NCBI RefSeq assembly: GCF_038396765.1
Contig: NZ_CP150096.1
Location: forward strand, 1,967,001-2,031,000
Origin: Chitinophaga caseinilytica
Lineage (GTDB): Bacteria > Bacteroidota > Bacteroidia > Chitinophagales > Chitinophagaceae
DNA length: 64,000 bases
Reading direction: 5' to 3'
A program made the translations under genes and the position numbers. Below, one piece after another: positions 56,375 to 64,000 of the stretch. The notes beneath the pieces are model-generated. The model was not told the DNA's origin. It did not search any database and saw only the letters and a program-made list of their open reading frames with translations. Position 1 is the stretch's first letter. Each line of letters opens with the position of its first letter.

Positions 56375-57229
56375 ATGAATACTTTTTGTTTCGGTTTATT
56401 ATTGACACTGGGAGGTTTGTTCTGTACCCAGTCTCCTCAAAAGGCGAAGAAGCCGCTGGTCGTTTTTGTGTGCGGAGACCATGAGTACAGTGGCGAAGCA
56501 ACCCTGCCGATCCTGGCAGCGGAGCTGGAAAAGAATTACGGCATGAGAACGATCGTGCTCAAGTCTTCCCCCGACCATAACAGCGAAGAAAACATCCCCG
56601 GGCTGGAAGCCTTGAAGGATGCGGATCTGGCCGTTTTTTACCTCCGCTGGCGCAGGCTACCTGCCGATCAGCTGGCACATATCGAAGCTTACCTGAAATC
56701 CGGGAAACCGGTGATGGGCTTCCGTACCACCACTCACGCATTTAATTTCCCCGCCGGCCACGCCAGCGAAAAATGGAACGCGTTCGGCGAATTTGCCCTC
56801 AACGCGCCTCCGGGCTGGGGCGGTAAAGCCAAACATACGCACTATGGCCACAGCAGCAGCACCGATGTGAGCGTGATCCCTGAACAAGCCGCAAACCCTA
56901 TACTGACGGGCGTTGCGAAAGACTGGCACGTGCGCTCCTGGCTCTATCATGTTGTGCCCGATTACCCCGTTAAAGGCTCAACGTGGCTGCTGACGGGCAA
57001 AGCGGTAAACCCGGAAAGACCGGCCGTGGAAAATCCCGTGGCCTGGACCGGCACCAACTCCTTCGGCGGAAAAGTATTCATGACCACACTCGGTCATCCC
57101 GAAGATTTCAGGGTGGAAGCTTTCCAGCGACTGCTGATCAATGCGATTCATTACGAGCTTGGCCTCAAGGTACCGAAGAAATGGAAAGGCAAGATCGATA
57201 TCAACGTTCCTTACCGTGTAGCTAATTAG
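56375..57229 (+). CDS. ThuA-domain exported protein
   Basis: A 284-residue ThuA-like protein with an N-terminal signal peptide (LLLTLGGLFCTQS). The class-I glutamine-amidotransferase-like fold is seen in LVVFVCGDHEYSGEATLPIL, YLRWRRLPADQLAHIEAYL, GKPVMGFRTTTHAFNF and AWTGTNSFGGKVFMTTLGHPEDF. ThuA proteins take part in oxidative sugar routes through 3-keto sugars in rhizobia and some Bacteroidota. A periplasmic form next to a periplasmic dehydrogenase-like/cytochrome protein suggests extracytoplasmic oxidation of the substrate. The next gene starts 18 bases on. Confidence 0.88.
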   Translation: MNTFCFGLLLTLGGLFCTQSPQKAKKPLVVFVCGDHEYSGEATLPILAAELEKNYGMRTIVLKSSPDHNSEENIPGLEALKDADLAVFYLRWRRLPADQLAHIEAYLKSGKPVMGFRTTTHAFNFPAGHASEKWNAFGEFALNAPPGWGGKAKHTHYGHSSSTDVSVIPEQAANPILTGVAKDWHVRSWLYHVVPDYPVKGSTWLLTGKAVNPERPAVENPVAWTGTNSFGGKVFMTTLGHPEDFRVEAFQRLLINAIHYELGLKVPKKWKGKIDINVPYRVAN

Positions 57230-57247
57230 AATAAATTACCGGAGATC

Positions 57248-60200
57248 ATGAGATTAACCACGTTTGGCGGGCTGCTGCTATGTGCAGTTGCGCCTGCAAT
57301 ACTGTTATTGAACGCCTTCAGGGCAAAAGACCCGCCGCCGCTGACGCTTGTCAAAGGCGCGCGCATCGCCATGATCGGCAATAACCTGGGGTCGAGGATG
57401 ATCCATTACGATAACCTGGAAACCGAGCTCCAGGTGCGCTTTCCAACGTATCAACTGTTTATCCGCAACATGTGCGACCCCGGAGAAACGCCGGGGTTCC
57501 GGCCACACGCGGGCCGCACCACGCCCTGGGCTTTCCCCGGCGCTGAAAAGTTTTCGGTGGAACGCGCCAATCTTATCAGAAGTAAAACCGATCCCGCCAA
57601 ACTGATGCTGGACGAAAACGATCCCGCGGAAGGTTTTTTTGAAACGCCCGATGAATGGCTCACCCGGCTCAAAACCGATGTGATCATCGCGTTCTTCGGC
57701 TATAACGAATCTTTCGCCGGCGACGCCGGTCTACCCAATTTCAAAGCCGAACTGGCCGCCTTCATCAAATGGACGCTCCAGCAAAAATACAACGGCGCCT
57801 CCGCCCCGCAGCTCGTCATCGTGTCCCCGATCGCTTTCGAAAACCTGTCAGACACCCGCGATCTGCCCGATGGCCGCAAGGAAAACCGCAACCTGCAATT
57901 GTACGCCAACGCCATGAAAGAGGTGGCTGCGCAGCACAAAGTCCTTTTCGTGGACGCGTTCAATCCCTCCATGAAATGGTACAACGAATCCGCCGCGCCA
58001 TTGACGATCGACGGCTCCCAGCTGAACGAAGCAGGTTACCGGAAATTCAGCGTGTTGCTCGCCGATCAGATTTTCGGAGATGGGATGACGCAGGCGCAAA
58101 CCGACCGGAAACTGGTGAACGACGCGGTGCTGGAAAAAAACTGGATGTGGTTGTACGATTATAAAGTGCCGAACAGCGTGCATGTGTACGGTCGGCGGTA
58201 CAAGCCTTACGGGCCGGATAACTTTCCGGCGGAAATCAAGAAGGTCCGCGAGCTGACCGACATTCGCGACACCGCCATCTGGCTGGCCGCATCCAAAGGA
58301 GAAATCATGGACCTGGCGGCGGCGGATAAAAATACCAGCGTGCTGCCCGACATTCAGACCAACTACACCGAAAACCGTAAAAACGGGAACCTGAAATATC
58401 TGTATGGACAGGAGGCGGAACATAGCCTGAAGCTGCCACCGGGCTACAAAGCGGAGCTTTTTGCATCGGAGTCGGAATTCAGTTATCTCGCCAAACCCGT
58501 ACAGCTTTCGTTCGACAATAAAGGCCGTTTATGGGTGGCTACCATGCCCACGTATCCCCAATACAGGCCCGGCGATCCCAAGCCCAACGATAAGATCATC
58601 ATCCTGGAAGATACCGACCAGGACGGAAAGGCCGATAAACAAACGGTGTACGCGGATGGCCTGCATTTGCCGCTGGGATTTGAAATAGCACCGGAAGGCG
58701 TGTATGTTTCGCAGGGGATCGACCTGGTGCTGCTCAAAGACACGGATGGCGATGGAAAGGCGGACCAGAAGGAAATCTTGCTGAGCGGGTTCGACGATCA
58801 TGATTCGCACCACAGCAATCATGCCTTCACGGCAGACGGTTCCGGGGCTATTTTTTCGGGCGAAGGCGTGTTCCTCCGTTCCAATATCGAAACGTCGTAC
58901 GGCCCGGTTTACGCCACCAACGGCGGTTTTTACCGGTTCGATCCGCGGCGCATGAAACTGGAGCGTACCGCGCAGCTGGATATTCCCAATCCCTGGGGCA
59001 TTTCGTTCGACGACTGGGGACAGCCTTTCTTCGCCGAAACCTCCTCGCCCGACGTGCGCTGGATGCTCCCGGGAATGGTGATGCCGCGATACGGCCGGGC
59101 AACGCACAAATCCGAACAGCTGGTGGAGCCGAAACACCTGGTGCGGCCCACTTCCGGCATCGAATTCGTTTCCAGCCGGCACTTCCCCGACGATGTGCAG
59201 GGCGATTTACTGATCAATAATACCATCGGGTTCCTGGGCATCAAGCAGCATACCATGGAAGACGCCGGTACCGGTTATAAAAGCCAATTCCATATGGATC
59301 TGCTGCGGAGCGACGATCCCAACTTCCGGCCGGTAGACCTGGAGTTTGCGCCCGACGGGTCGCTGTACGTGGTGGACTGGCATAACGTCCTCATCGGTCA
59401 CATGCAACACAATGCCCGCGACCCCCTGCGCGACCATACCCACGGAAGGATCTATCGCGTCACCTATCCTGCCCGTCCGCTCGTGAAACCGGCGAACATC
59501 GCCGGTGCGGGGATCGACGAGCTGCTGGAGAACCTGAAACTGCCCGAATACCGTACCCGCTACCGGACCCGCAGGGAACTGAGGGGAAGGGATGCAAAAG
59601 AAGTGATGGCAAAAGTTAAAACCTGGGCCGCCCGGCTGGATACCGCCGATGCCCGGCGCGAGCATCATTTGCTGGAAGCGCTTTGGGTGAGCCAGGGAAC
59701 CGGGAAGGTAGATCCGCAACTGTTGAAGCAGGTCCTGAAAGCGAAAGATTACCACGTTCGTGCCGCGGCCGTACAGGTATTGCGGTACGCCGGGCCGGAA
59801 GTGCCCGACCAGGCCGCGCAGATGCTGGTGGCCGCGCGGGACAAAAACAGCCGTGTGCGCCTTTCGGCCATCGTGGCCGCTTCTTGGATGAAGAAGGAAA
59901 CCGGGTTGGCGGTGCTCGCCGCGGCGGGCAAGTTCCCGATGGACAAATGGACCATCCACGCCTATAAAACCGCGCTCGCGCATTTGAAGGGCGTGGATGT
60001 GGAGAAGGAGGCCGAAACCGAAACGAAGAAGAAGCCAACCCTGCAAGGCCCTGAGCTCGCGTTGTTCAACCAGGGCAAGCTCATCTACAATAAGGAAGGA
60101 TATTGTAAAACCTGCCACCAGGCCGACGGGAAGGGCCTGCTGGCTGCGGGGTTCCCGCCGTTATCCGGGAATGCCTGGGTGAACGGGAATGACGAGCGGC

Positions 60201-60463
60201 TGATCAAACTGGTGCTCAAGGGGCTCGTGGGGCCCATCGAAGTGAGCGGGAAAAAATACCCCGGCCAGGTGCCCATGACGCCTTTCGGCGGTTTGCTGAA
60301 GGATGAAGAGGTGGCCGCGGTGTTGACGTATGTCCGGAATTCGTTCGGGAACAACGGTGCCGCCATTTCCCCTGAAAAAGTAAAGAAAATTAGAAAGGCC
60401 ACAGAAAATAAAAAAGATTTATATTCAACGGATCAATTACTGAAAGAACACCCTATGAAGTAA
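57248..60463 (+). CDS. PVC-type haem-binding fusion: SGNH-like, beta-propeller, HEAT, cytochrome c
   Basis: A 1071-residue exported protein. An N-terminal membrane/signal helix is followed by an SGNH-hydrolase-like domain (about 35-285). Its usual catalytic Ser block is changed to IGNNLGSR (residues 43-50), and the His block to DGSQLNEAGY (255-264), so the esterase site looks inactive; FFGYNES remains. A six-bladed propeller of the membrane-bound dehydrogenase type follows (about 385-740, ATMPTYPQYRPGDPKP, then EDTDQDGKADKQTVYADGL). HEAT-like helices come next, then a monohaem cytochrome c with CKTCH (953-957) and a Met ligand in VPMTPFGG. It would pass electrons from sugar oxidation to the respiratory chain. 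Confidence 0.88.
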   Translation: MRLTTFGGLLLCAVAPAILLLNAFRAKDPPPLTLVKGARIAMIGNNLGSRMIHYDNLETELQVRFPTYQLFIRNMCDPGETPGFRPHAGRTTPWAFPGAEKFSVERANLIRSKTDPAKLMLDENDPAEGFFETPDEWLTRLKTDVIIAFFGYNESFAGDAGLPNFKAELAAFIKWTLQQKYNGASAPQLVIVSPIAFENLSDTRDLPDGRKENRNLQLYANAMKEVAAQHKVLFVDAFNPSMKWYNESAAPLTIDGSQLNEAGYRKFSVLLADQIFGDGMTQAQTDRKLVNDAVLEKNWMWLYDYKVPNSVHVYGRRYKPYGPDNFPAEIKKVRELTDIRDTAIWLAASKGEIMDLAAADKNTSVLPDIQTNYTENRKNGNLKYLYGQEAEHSLKLPPGYKAELFASESEFSYLAKPVQLSFDNKGRLWVATMPTYPQYRPGDPKPNDKIIILEDTDQDGKADKQTVYADGLHLPLGFEIAPEGVYVSQGIDLVLLKDTDGDGKADQKEILLSGFDDHDSHHSNHAFTADGSGAIFSGEGVFLRSNIETSYGPVYATNGGFYRFDPRRMKLERTAQLDIPNPWGISFDDWGQPFFAETSSPDVRWMLPGMVMPRYGRATHKSEQLVEPKHLVRPTSGIEFVSSRHFPDDVQGDLLINNTIGFLGIKQHTMEDAGTGYKSQFHMDLLRSDDPNFRPVDLEFAPDGSLYVVDWHNVLIGHMQHNARDPLRDHTHGRIYRVTYPARPLVKPANIAGAGIDELLENLKLPEYRTRYRTRRELRGRDAKEVMAKVKTWAARLDTADARREHHLLEALWVSQGTGKVDPQLLKQVLKAKDYHVRAAAVQVLRYAGPEVPDQAAQMLVAARDKNSRVRLSAIVAASWMKKETGLAVLAAAGKFPMDKWTIHAYKTALAHLKGVDVEKEAETETKKKPTLQGPELALFNQGKLIYNKEGYCKTCHQADGKGLLAAGFPPLSGNAWVNGNDERLIKLVLKGLVGPIEVSGKKYPGQVPMTPFGGLLKDEEVAAVLTYVRNSFGNNGAAISPEKVKKIRKATENKKDLYSTDQLLKEHPMK

Positions 60464-60496
60464 TTCGGCGTTGGGCCAAATCTAAAATTCTACGTC

Positions 60497-61720
60497 ATGA
60501 ACAACAAACTAAGATTGTTTTATGGCAGTTGTTTTGCACTGATCACAACTGCATTTTCCTTCAGCATCAGGGCGGGCATTCTTCCGCAGCTGGCTGAAAC
60601 TTTCCAGCTGAGCGCCACGCAACTGGGATTCATCAATTCCATGTGGTTCCTGGGCTTCCCGATTTCCATGGTGATCGGCGGGCTGTTTTATTACCAGATC
60701 GGGCCGAAGCGGATCATGATCTTCGCATTTTTCGCGCATACGCTGGGCATTCTCCTGACGATTTATTCCGGGGGATATACGGGCCTGTTGATTTCCACGC
60801 TGCTATTGGGTTTGGGGAACGGTTGTACGGAAGCGGCCTGTAACCCCATGATCGCAGACAGCTATTCCGGCAAACAGATGAATACGCTGCTGAACCGTTT
60901 CCACATGTGGTTTCCCGGCGGTATCGTCATCGGCAGCCTCGTGAGTCTGGGCATGACGCACCTGAAACTCGGTTGGGAAGCACAGATATGGATCATCCTG
61001 TTGCCGACGCTGGTGTACGCTTTCCTGTTCTACAAACAGGAATTCCCGAAACCGCAGCACCAGGAAAGCGTTTCCGTTGTAGAAAACCTGAAAGCGATGG
61101 CCACACCGCTTTTCATATTCATCGCGCTTTGCATGACGCTTACCGCCATCAGTGAATTCGGGCCGCAACAGTGGACCGGCATCATCATGGCCGCAAGCGG
61201 CGCCGAGCCCATGGTAATATTGGCGCTGGTAACGGGTTTGATGGCAGTAGGGAGATATTTCGGCGGAAGCATCGTCGGGAAATTCGACCAGACCGGCGTG
61301 TTGCTGGGATCAGCGGTATTCGCCACCATCGGTATTTACCTGTTCAGCACGCAAACCGGTGGAATGGCTTATGTAGCCGCCATCTTCTTCGCGATCGGCG
61401 TATGTTATTTCTGGCCCAACATGATCGGGTTCGTCGCCGAAAAAATTCCCAAAAGCGGCGCCCTCGGCATGTCGATCGTAGGCGCGATGGGGATGTTCTC
61501 TACTTCCATGTGGAACCCCGTGATCGGCCGCTGGATCGATGAAAGTCGCGTGACAGCCGCAGCGAACGGTTTGACGGGCGCCGATCTGGAGCTCGCCGCC
61601 GGCCAGGAAACCATGAAGCTCATGATCATTTTCCCCGGGGTTTTGATCGTGCTCTTCGCATTGCTGTGGTTTTGGGTAAAACGCAAACCTGCGCAAGCCG
61701 TAGGGCAACCCGCACATTGA
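60497..61720 (+). CDS. MFS transporter
   Basis: A 407-residue major facilitator with about twelve membrane helices. The first pair reads LFYGSCFALITTAFSFSIRAG, with FINSMWFLGFPISMVIGGLFY next; the loop between helices 2 and 3 has YQIGPKRIM. A conserved-looking GLGNGCTEAACNPMIADSYSG follows in helix 4-5, similar to fucose/glucose permeases. It is the last gene of the operon (34 bases after the cytochrome gene), so it is the likely importer of the substrate or of a partially oxidised product. Terminator repeats follow. Confidence 0.88.
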   Translation: MNNKLRLFYGSCFALITTAFSFSIRAGILPQLAETFQLSATQLGFINSMWFLGFPISMVIGGLFYYQIGPKRIMIFAFFAHTLGILLTIYSGGYTGLLISTLLLGLGNGCTEAACNPMIADSYSGKQMNTLLNRFHMWFPGGIVIGSLVSLGMTHLKLGWEAQIWIILLPTLVYAFLFYKQEFPKPQHQESVSVVENLKAMATPLFIFIALCMTLTAISEFGPQQWTGIIMAASGAEPMVILALVTGLMAVGRYFGGSIVGKFDQTGVLLGSAVFATIGIYLFSTQTGGMAYVAAIFFAIGVCYFWPNMIGFVAEKIPKSGALGMSIVGAMGMFSTSMWNPVIGRWIDESRVTAAANGLTGADLELAAGQETMKLMIIFPGVLIVLFALLWFWVKRKPAQAVGQPAH

Positions 61721-61766
61721 TTTGATACGCTTCATCTTCTCCTTGGAAGATGCGGAAATATAAAAC

Positions 61767-61814
61767 AGGCAACGATTCAGGAGGAAGTGACTTCCCTGGT
61801 CGTTGCCTTTTTTT
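61767..61814 (+). terminator. Terminator in repeat unit 1
   Basis: Stem arms 61767-61775 and 61800-61808, then seven Ts to 61814. It is the first terminator after the MFS gene. Confidence 0.85.
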
Positions 61815-61845
61815 GTTATTCTTGGAAGATGCGGAAACATATAAC

Positions 61846-61893
61846 AGGCAACGATTCGGGAGGAAATGACTTCCCTGGTCGTTGCCTTTTTTT
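61846..61893 (+). terminator. Terminator in repeat unit 2
   Basis: Stem arms 61846-61854 and 61879-61887, then Ts to 61893. A copy of the unit 1 terminator. Confidence 0.75.
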
Positions 61894-61924
61894 ATTATTC
61901 GAGGAAGTTGCGGAAATATAGAAC

Positions 61925-61971
61925 AGGCAACGATTCAGGAGGAAATGTCTTCCCTGGTCGTTGCCTTTTTT
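61925..61971 (+). terminator. Terminator in repeat unit 3
   Basis: Stem arms 61925-61933 and 61958-61966, then Ts to 61971. A copy of the unit 1 terminator; the unit 4 copy (arms at 62003 and 62036) is degraded. Confidence 0.75.
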
Positions 61972-62167
61972 ATTATTCGAGGAAGATGTGGAAACATACA
62001 ACAGGCAACGATTCGGGAGGAAGTGACTTCCCTGGTCGTTACTTGTTTTGTTTATCTAGTGCAGTTACATATCGTCCATTTTGCATGTCGACAATCGAAT
62101 AAATAAAATAGGAAAATTTACAAGAAAAAATAATTTTGAAATATAATTTTATCGGTATATTAGTTGC

Positions 62168-62347
62168 GTTGTTATCCGAAATGTGTTGTTATCCGATTCC
62201 CTGATTTGTGTTGTTATCCGATTCCCTGAAGAGTGTTGTACCCTGATTTTGTGTTGTTACCTGAATAACTTTCTACCATGCGCCCTTACCTAGAATGCAG
62301 GTACGTAGTTATGTTGTTATCTGTTGTTTACCTGTGTTGTTACCCGA
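62168..62347 (+). repeat. Cluster of eight 12-base microrepeats (GTTGTTAYCYGA)
   Basis: Copies or near-copies start at 62168, 62185, 62210, 62235, 62253, 62313, 62323 and 62336. Copies two and three extend to a shared TCCCTGA. Spacing is irregular, mainly 10-25 bases, with one 60-base gap. The last three copies fall inside the first codons of the large gene that follows, where they encode its hydrophobic signal segment. Confidence 0.75.
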
Positions 62348-64000
62348 TCATAACACTAGCTATTTACGAAGACCCTGTTCCCGCGAAATGCATATTCCCA
62401 GCATCCCAGCCGGAAAATTTATCGTGTAAGCAATCTGACCGTTTCCCGGATGGGAACGACACTATCCCCCGCGGCATCTTGTCGCCGTCCATCGATTCAT
62501 TGGGGAACAGGTTGAACGAAACCGTTGAAAATTACACGGACAGCATCCCCGCGCAAATGAAACGCTCCCTGCAGGGGAAACTCCGCCAGGCGCCCAATTC
62601 CCTGAAACAGCGTGCTGCAGGTTATTTGCCCGGTTCTCCCCTGAAAACTGCCAAAGGCATGCTACAGGAAGGCAAGGAAGCCCTCTCTCTGAAAAAGATA
62701 CTCAACAACCATAAAGTGTCGGTCGTGAATGAAGGCCAGCTGGAACGTACCTACTGGGGCCCCGGCTACCATTTCCTCAATACCCTCGAGATCAATGGCT
62801 CGGTGACCGTAGCGAAAATCCCGCTCAACGTGATGTTCATGCATCAGGATTACCTCAACCCTTCATTTTCCTACCGCAACGTTTTCCGGACGAATTTCGA
62901 CAAGGAAGCTTTCCTGAATAATTATCGCAAACAGTTGAAAGACAAGCTGGACGTGGATAAGATCGTGCCGAAAGACAAAAGCCTCCAAGCCGCGAAGAAA
63001 GCCGCCGAAAAGGCCGTTCGCAGCGAACTGGATGGCATGATGCAGGAATATGCCAGCGAATTCCGCGAGCCGCTCGCCGCGTTCGACTCTATCAAAGACC
63101 TTTCCACCGGCAATATCGGCAACGTGTTCCAGTCGCTGGTGAGCCAGCAATATGTGTCGAAGATCCGGGAGAAGGAACAGCAATTGCAGCAGCTGTCTAC
63201 AGAAGCGCAATCCGGGAAAATAACAGAGCGCAGTCAGGCGATCCCCGGTCTCAAAAAGGAAATCGCCATTTATACGAAACTGCTGGCCTTCTACCAACGC
63301 TACCAGGCCCTGAAAAAGAAACTCGATCTGGTAGGGCTGGAAAACAGGTTGAACGAAGAAGGCATCGCCCGCATGCAGCAATTCGATAACATGCTCGACG
63401 ATCCCTCCAGCCTGCAACAGCTCGCCGGACAACATTTACAACAAACCGGGCTGGAAAAATTCTTCATGCATGTGGAACAGATGAATGCCGGCCAGCATTC
63501 CGTGAGCCTCAGTCCTTTGTCGCTGTACAATTACCTCAACAACGGTCTCAGCATGGAGATCAGCAAAGACAATAAATATTTCTTCCTCCTCGCCGGCAAG
63601 GAAAAAGACCTGAACAGCCTGTACGACCGTTCCAACTTTACTGCGCTCAATCAAAACGATCATATCGGCATGGGCGTGCGGATGGGCCGGGGCAGCATTA
63701 AGGAGAACCATACGCACCTGTCCGTTTTTTCGTTCCGGCAATCCAAAGTGATGGGGGCCGCGCAGAACTTCGACATGCCGAAGAAGAATACGCTGGTCCT
63801 CGGTTTGAGCAACCGTTTCACCATCGGGGAAACGTCGACGGTGGAAATGGAACTGTCGAAATCGTCTGCCGTTTACACCCAGGCGGAATATGGGAATGAT
63901 ACGGCCGGCCGCCGCAAATCCGCCATCGCGCAGATGATGAATACGGAGGACTTCGGCCGCAGTCTGGCCATGGTGTTGAATTACGCCGGTAGTTTCGAGG
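62278..64000 (+). CDS. Large exported protein of unknown function (3' partial)
   Basis: An open frame of more than 570 codons that runs off the right edge. The ATG at 62278 gives a signal-like start (basic MRPYLECR, then VVMLLSVVYLCCYPIITLAI); ATG 62311 is an alternative. Upstream the frame is closed by a TGA at 62227. The mature part has long polar helices (about residues 200-390, rich in Lys, Gln and Glu, coiled-coil-like). After about residue 420 short alternating strands such as MEISKDNKYFFLLAG, HLSVFSFRQSKVMG and TLVLGLSNRFTIGE suggest a beta domain or outer-membrane barrel. No family is recognised. Confidence 0.8.
   Translation, partial: MRPYLECRYVVMLLSVVYLCCYPIITLAIYEDPVPAKCIFPASQPENLSCKQSDRFPDGNDTIPRGILSPSIDSLGNRLNETVENYTDSIPAQMKRSLQGKLRQAPNSLKQRAAGYLPGSPLKTAKGMLQEGKEALSLKKILNNHKVSVVNEGQLERTYWGPGYHFLNTLEINGSVTVAKIPLNVMFMHQDYLNPSFSYRNVFRTNFDKEAFLNNYRKQLKDKLDVDKIVPKDKSLQAAKKAAEKAVRSELDGMMQEYASEFREPLAAFDSIKDLSTGNIGNVFQSLVSQQYVSKIREKEQQLQQLSTEAQSGKITERSQAIPGLKKEIAIYTKLLAFYQRYQALKKKLDLVGLENRLNEEGIARMQQFDNMLDDPSSLQQLAGQHLQQTGLEKFFMHVEQMNAGQHSVSLSPLSLYNYLNNGLSMEISKDNKYFFLLAGKEKDLNSLYDRSNFTALNQNDHIGMGVRMGRGSIKENHTHLSVFSFRQSKVMGAAQNFDMPKKNTLVLGLSNRFTIGETSTVEMELSKSSAVYTQAEYGNDTAGRRKSAIAQMMNTEDFGRSLAMVLNYAGSFE

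Larger units (their letters stand above)
61743..62056 (+). repeat. Four tandem 79-base units, each with a terminator hairpin
   Basis: Units begin at 61743, 61822, 61901 and 61979 (periods 79, 79 and 78). Each unit starts with a GGAAG(A/T)TG(C/T)GGAAA-type segment and contains a nine-base inverted repeat (AGGCAACGA with TCGTTGCCT) around an inner GGAAGT/ACTTCC-type palindrome, then a T run. Unit four has a damaged right arm. Differences of one to several bases between copies show the array is not brand new. Confidence 0.9.

Noticed and set aside
61743..62056. CRISPR array
   Set aside because: The whole 79-base unit is repeated, not short repeats separated by unique spacers, and no cas gene is nearby.
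61866..62106. Short plus-strand proteins across the terminator array
   Set aside because: They are read through repeated terminator hairpins and T runs, so the peptide repeats only reflect the DNA repeats.
61721..64000. Insertion sequence or transposon associated with the repeats
   Set aside because: No transposase-like protein, terminal inverted repeats or target duplication were seen in the window.

Overview
The window looks like chromosomal DNA of a Bacteroidota species, most likely a Chitinophagaceae member close to Chitinophaga. The evidence is a SusC/SusD pair behind an ECF sigma factor and a FecR-type anti-sigma factor, TonB/ExbB/ExbD genes of Bacteroidota type, PVC-type haem-binding and ThuA genes, several matches to the Bacteroidota promoter (TTTG, about 20 bases, TAnnTTTG), and an absence of obvious Shine-Dalgarno sequences. 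GC content is fairly high, which creates many long but spurious antisense frames.

Layout. 1-4015: the end of a tripartite efflux operon (HlyD-like adaptor, MacB-like permease, TolC) closed by a strong terminator. 4091-12660: a small membrane protein, then an ECF sigma/FecR/SusC/SusD/thioredoxin uptake operon. 12735-17301: metallophosphoesterase, atpD-atpC behind a near-consensus promoter, YqgE, a DUF1801 protein. 17302-19024: low-information DNA with two small membrane proteins and a tandemly duplicated gene tail. 19025-32477: mostly housekeeping genes (orphan sensor kinase, ThiF-like enzyme, two tandem hydrolases, LD-carboxypeptidase, metG, fused beta-oxidation enzyme, ABC exporter, surE, lpxB). 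33130-40708: glycan degradation (GH2 beta-mannosidase, GH29 alpha-L-fucosidase), small AT-rich genes, an outer-membrane lipoprotein, a LacI regulator and an HPP membrane protein. 40885-43443: a large zinc metalloprotease. 44021-47127: an energy-transduction operon (ExbB, two ExbD, TonB). 47243-51686: mnmE, a membrane-anchored winged-helix regulator with a divergent exported protein, rsgA. 51738-61720: an AraC regulator divergent from a seven-gene catabolic operon (isomerase/epimerase, enolase-superfamily dehydratase, VOC protein, 2-hydroxyacid dehydrogenase, ThuA, a giant SGNH/propeller/cytochrome c protein, MFS transporter). 61743-62347: an array of repeated intrinsic terminators followed by short microrepeats. 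62278-64000: the start of a large exported protein that runs off the window.

The most notable points are: (1) the GH29 fucosidase is split by a frameshift lying exactly on an A AAA AAG slippery heptamer, and a -1 slip restores the family sequence; an archaeal GH29 fucosidase is known to be made by programmed -1 frameshifting; (2) four tandem copies of a 79-base unit, each carrying an intrinsic terminator, follow the MFS gene; (3) the 51738-61720 operon looks like an undescribed oxidative sugar or sugar-acid pathway with a periplasmic redox arm; (4) a small gene at 37408-37798 also appears frameshifted, so sequencing error or local decay must be considered for both breaks.
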